Below, one piece after another: positions 24,589 through 25,873 of a stretch of 25,873 nucleotides of DNA (the first letter of the stretch is position 1; the number at the start of each line of letters is the position of its first letter). This stretch comes from JANQIV01 sp050117315. GTDB taxonomy: Bacteria > Bacteroidota > Ignavibacteria > Ignavibacteriales > Melioribacteraceae. The notes under the pieces are model-generated. The model saw nothing but the letters and a program-made list of their open reading frames with translations, was not told the DNA's origin and searched no databases. The translations under genes were made by a program, and so were the position numbers. The stretch is taken from the NCBI GenBank assembly GCA_050117315.1, contig JASFMY010000103.1, positions 1 through 25,873 of the forward strand, written 5' to 3'.

Positions 24589-24614
24589 CTGATAGATTAT
24601 CAGATTTCTGATAA
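24589..24614. promoter_or_regulatory. Putative operator: three alternating CTGATA half-sites
   Basis: The run reads CTGATA-gat-TATCAG-attt-CTGATAA, that is two overlapping inverted repeats sharing the central half-site (6-bp arms with a 3-base spacer, and 7-bp arms with a 4-base spacer). It lies about 160 bases upstream of the serpin start. A dimeric regulator site is plausible; the regulator is unknown. Confidence 0.5.
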
Positions 24615-24713
24615 TTTTTCTAACCGAAATTCCGGTCATCTTTTTTAACTTTACACTGATTTATAATTTAATTTCGATAATTCAATCTATTTGCCTAACC
24701 GGGAAATTATATT

Positions 24714-24773
24714 ATGGATGCCAAAGAAATTGCAAAGCAGTTGAGAAAACCTTTCGGCGGCAAGGGCAAATAA
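24714..24773 (+). pseudogene. Remnant of a SAM methyltransferase N-terminus
   Basis: ATG at 24714 opens a 19-codon frame, MDAKEIAKQLRKPFGGKGK, ended by TAA at 24771. It resembles the N-terminal 'M.AKEIAKQLRKP.GE.GK' segment that precedes 'VGE.MN..N' in a class of small SAM methyltransferases. No continuation is found; the next bases are the convergent end of the acetyltransferase gene. I read it as the surviving start of a deleted gene. A genuine short peptide is the alternative. Confidence 0.45.
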
Positions 24774-24776
24774 ATC

Positions 24777-25619
24777 TTAGTAACTTTTTTTACTATCCTC
24801 AAATAAATTTATTTTTTTCTTTTCGGTTAGAATAGAATAAGCTTTACGGATAGGCAGTTTGGGCAAGTCAAATTTATTGTGAACAATATATTCAAGCTCA
24901 TCAACATTCTTTATTGTGTGAGAAAATGAACTACCGTCTTTATGAATTGTATATTTCATGTTACTTAATTCTATACTGTAATCATCAAAATATTTTATCA
25001 ATCTCAACCTGTTCATAAATTCGGCTTCACCTCTGAATGAGTTTTGCACTGCTTCTCTAAAATGCTTAATGTTTCTTTTCTCTTTGTTAATAATATAATG
25101 GTGAACATTCGTGCCGTTTTTATAGACGGTTATTTTATGTCTGTTATCGGGCTCATTTGTCAAAACATATTTGAACACACTCCAATTAATTTCAAAGGGT
25201 TTAATCCCGTCAAGAGGAATTGGTTTATAAAAAGGAGCGCCGTAACCGACATCAACCAGGTATCTTTTGTTTTCTATTTTTACAATGTTGACCAGGTGAA
25301 CATCAATACTCTTTCCCATGTTTGCACCGTGCAATGTGGCATCGTAACCGAGATATTTTAACAGACTGTTAAAATAATAATTATTGGCATAGCACGTCCC
25401 GCCACAGTTAAACTCAATTGAATTATCAAGGTGAGTTTCAAAATCGATCAGTTCTTTTGTATAACCTTTCTCCCACAGTAACAACTTTGAAATATTTTCA
25501 AAAGGGAATTTTATTATTTGTGCAGTTTGTAATTCAGCTAATGCTTTTAGTGAAACATGTTTTTTTTCAACGTTGAGATGGTTGAGGTACTTCTCGAATA
25601 AATGGTTTTGATCATTCAT
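24777..25619 (-). CDS. Arylamine N-acetyltransferase family protein
   Basis: A 280-residue enzyme of the NAT family (acetyl-CoA:arylamine transfer by a Cys-His-Asp triad). The triad is visible: C76 in CGGTCYANNYYF, H108 in SIDVHLVNIV and D123 in RYLVDVGYGAPF. N-terminal FPFENISKLL (38-47) is also characteristic. The motif around the nucleophile is CGGTCYANN rather than the classical RGGxCxExN, as in a divergent Bacillus/Bacteroidota-type subgroup, so the natural substrate may not be an arylamine. Length is normal for the family. It has no SD. It stands alone: its stop is 4 bases from the methyltransferase remnant, and an IS/toxin remnant lies upstream. Confidence 0.9.
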   Translation of the reverse strand: MNDQNHLFEKYLNHLNVEKKHVSLKALAELQTAQIIKFPFENISKLLLWEKGYTKELIDFETHLDNSIEFNCGGTCYANNYYFNSLLKYLGYDATLHGANMGKSIDVHLVNIVKIENKRYLVDVGYGAPFYKPIPLDGIKPFEINWSVFKYVLTNEPDNRHKITVYKNGTNVHHYIINKEKRNIKHFREAVQNSFRGEAEFMNRLRLIKYFDDYSIELSNMKYTIHKDGSSFSHTIKNVDELEYIVHNKFDLPKLPIRKAYSILTEKKKINLFEDSKKSY

Positions 25620-25693
25620 AAAATTTTGTAGCGGTTTAATTATTACCGATAAGTTACAAAATTACATATCGCCTTTAGAATGTAACAGGGAAT

Positions 25694-25873
25694 CTATTTA
25701 TAGGATTCTTTTCTATGAGTAATTCTCAATATTATAACATCTTTATCAATGATGACATAAATTATTCTGTAATCCAAATCTTCGCTTAACCAATACCCTA
25801 ATATTTTTCGTGAATACATATCGGTTATCAAATACAAATAACAAAATCTCTCACTTTCTCGAAGCCAGATGTA
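25694..25873 (-). pseudogene. In-frame chimera: IS3-type transposase fragment fused to RelE/ParE toxin tail (partial)
   Basis: The minus strand is open from the window edge to a TAG at 25694-25696 (59 codons). The first about 30 residues, including FCYLYLITDMYSRKILGYWL, match the integrase-core region of IS3/IS150-type transposases, where the Asp of 'ITD.YSRKI.G' is catalytic. The last about 26 residues, from DYRIIYVIIDKDVIIL to THRKESYK, match the C-terminus of RelE/ParE-type toxins ('YRiiY.i.d..i.il.v.HR...Y'). The junction lies near 25783. Neither half is complete here, and the 5' part lies outside the window. It probably marks an insertion/deletion between an IS element and a toxin-antitoxin locus. 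Confidence 0.7.

Larger units (their letters stand above)
24429..24776. other. 348-base region upstream of the serpin operon
   Basis: This gap should contain the serpin promoter (minus strand). It holds a direct repeat AAAAGTAG (24553-24560, 24569-24576), a compound palindrome of three CTGATA half-sites (24589-24614), and, at its far end, a 19-codon open reading frame that looks like the beginning of a methyltransferase (24714-24773). I see no complete gene. Confidence 0.55.

Noticed and set aside
24541..24620. CRISPR array suggested by repeated short motifs
   Set aside because: Only two or three copies of 6-11 base units without spacer structure; better read as an operator.

Overview
This AT-rich window looks chromosomal and most likely comes from a member of the Ignavibacteria or a related lineage of the Bacteroidota/Chlorobi group. 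The evidence is two secreted proteins ending in the NYPNPFNPxT-type C-terminal sorting module, many short lipoproteins, Bacteroidota-type ECF sigma/membrane-protein pairs, sigma-54 activators, and mixed use of Shine-Dalgarno sites (clear in the 20-24 kb block, absent before many other genes). The lineage is inferred from these protein features; no rRNA or tRNA gene was seen.

Layout. (1) 1-1000: an orphan C-terminal coding tail, a strong hairpin terminator and a minus-strand TetR regulator. (2) 1101-2631, minus strand: ECF sigma factor, small two-span membrane protein, and a SAM methyltransferase whose C-terminus has been broken by a deletion/frameshift. (3) 2729-3853, plus: a protein with the DIDDTA motif of class II terpene cyclases. 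(4) 3958-10168, plus: a tight five-gene operon of lipoprotein, GAF/sigma-54 activator (TTG start with a good SD), membrane Ser/Thr kinase with two PEGA domains, kelch protein with a T9SS-type tail, and a TPR/DUF5683-like membrane protein. It looks like a cell-envelope signalling unit. (5) 10450-11210: a bidirectional terminator and an exported SagB-like nitroreductase. (6) 11302-13880, plus: two conserved-looking unknowns (one with a four-cysteine cluster) and a lipoprotein with ZU5-like and transglutaminase-like domains. (7) 13929-15058, minus: an SPL-like radical SAM gene carrying both a one-base frameshift and loss of one iron-sulfur cysteine. (8) 15221-20092, minus: histidine kinase, NtrC-type regulator, coiled-coil exported protein and a predicted outer-membrane barrel, probably one operon. 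(9) 20197-24428, minus: six exported proteins with good SD sites, led by a serpin and including a TIMP-like NTR protein whose predicted mature N-terminus is Cys-x-Cys. (10) 24429-25873: a palindromic triple half-site, a short methyltransferase N-terminal remnant, an arylamine N-acetyltransferase, and at the right edge a transposase fragment fused in frame to a RelE/ParE toxin tail.

Genes that seem to work together are the 3958-10168 phospho-signalling cluster, the 15221-20092 two-component/envelope cluster and the 20197-24428 set of putative surface protease inhibitors. Several broken genes (methyltransferase, radical SAM, two or more orphan coding tails, the IS/toxin chimera) show that this stretch has been rearranged and partly eroded.
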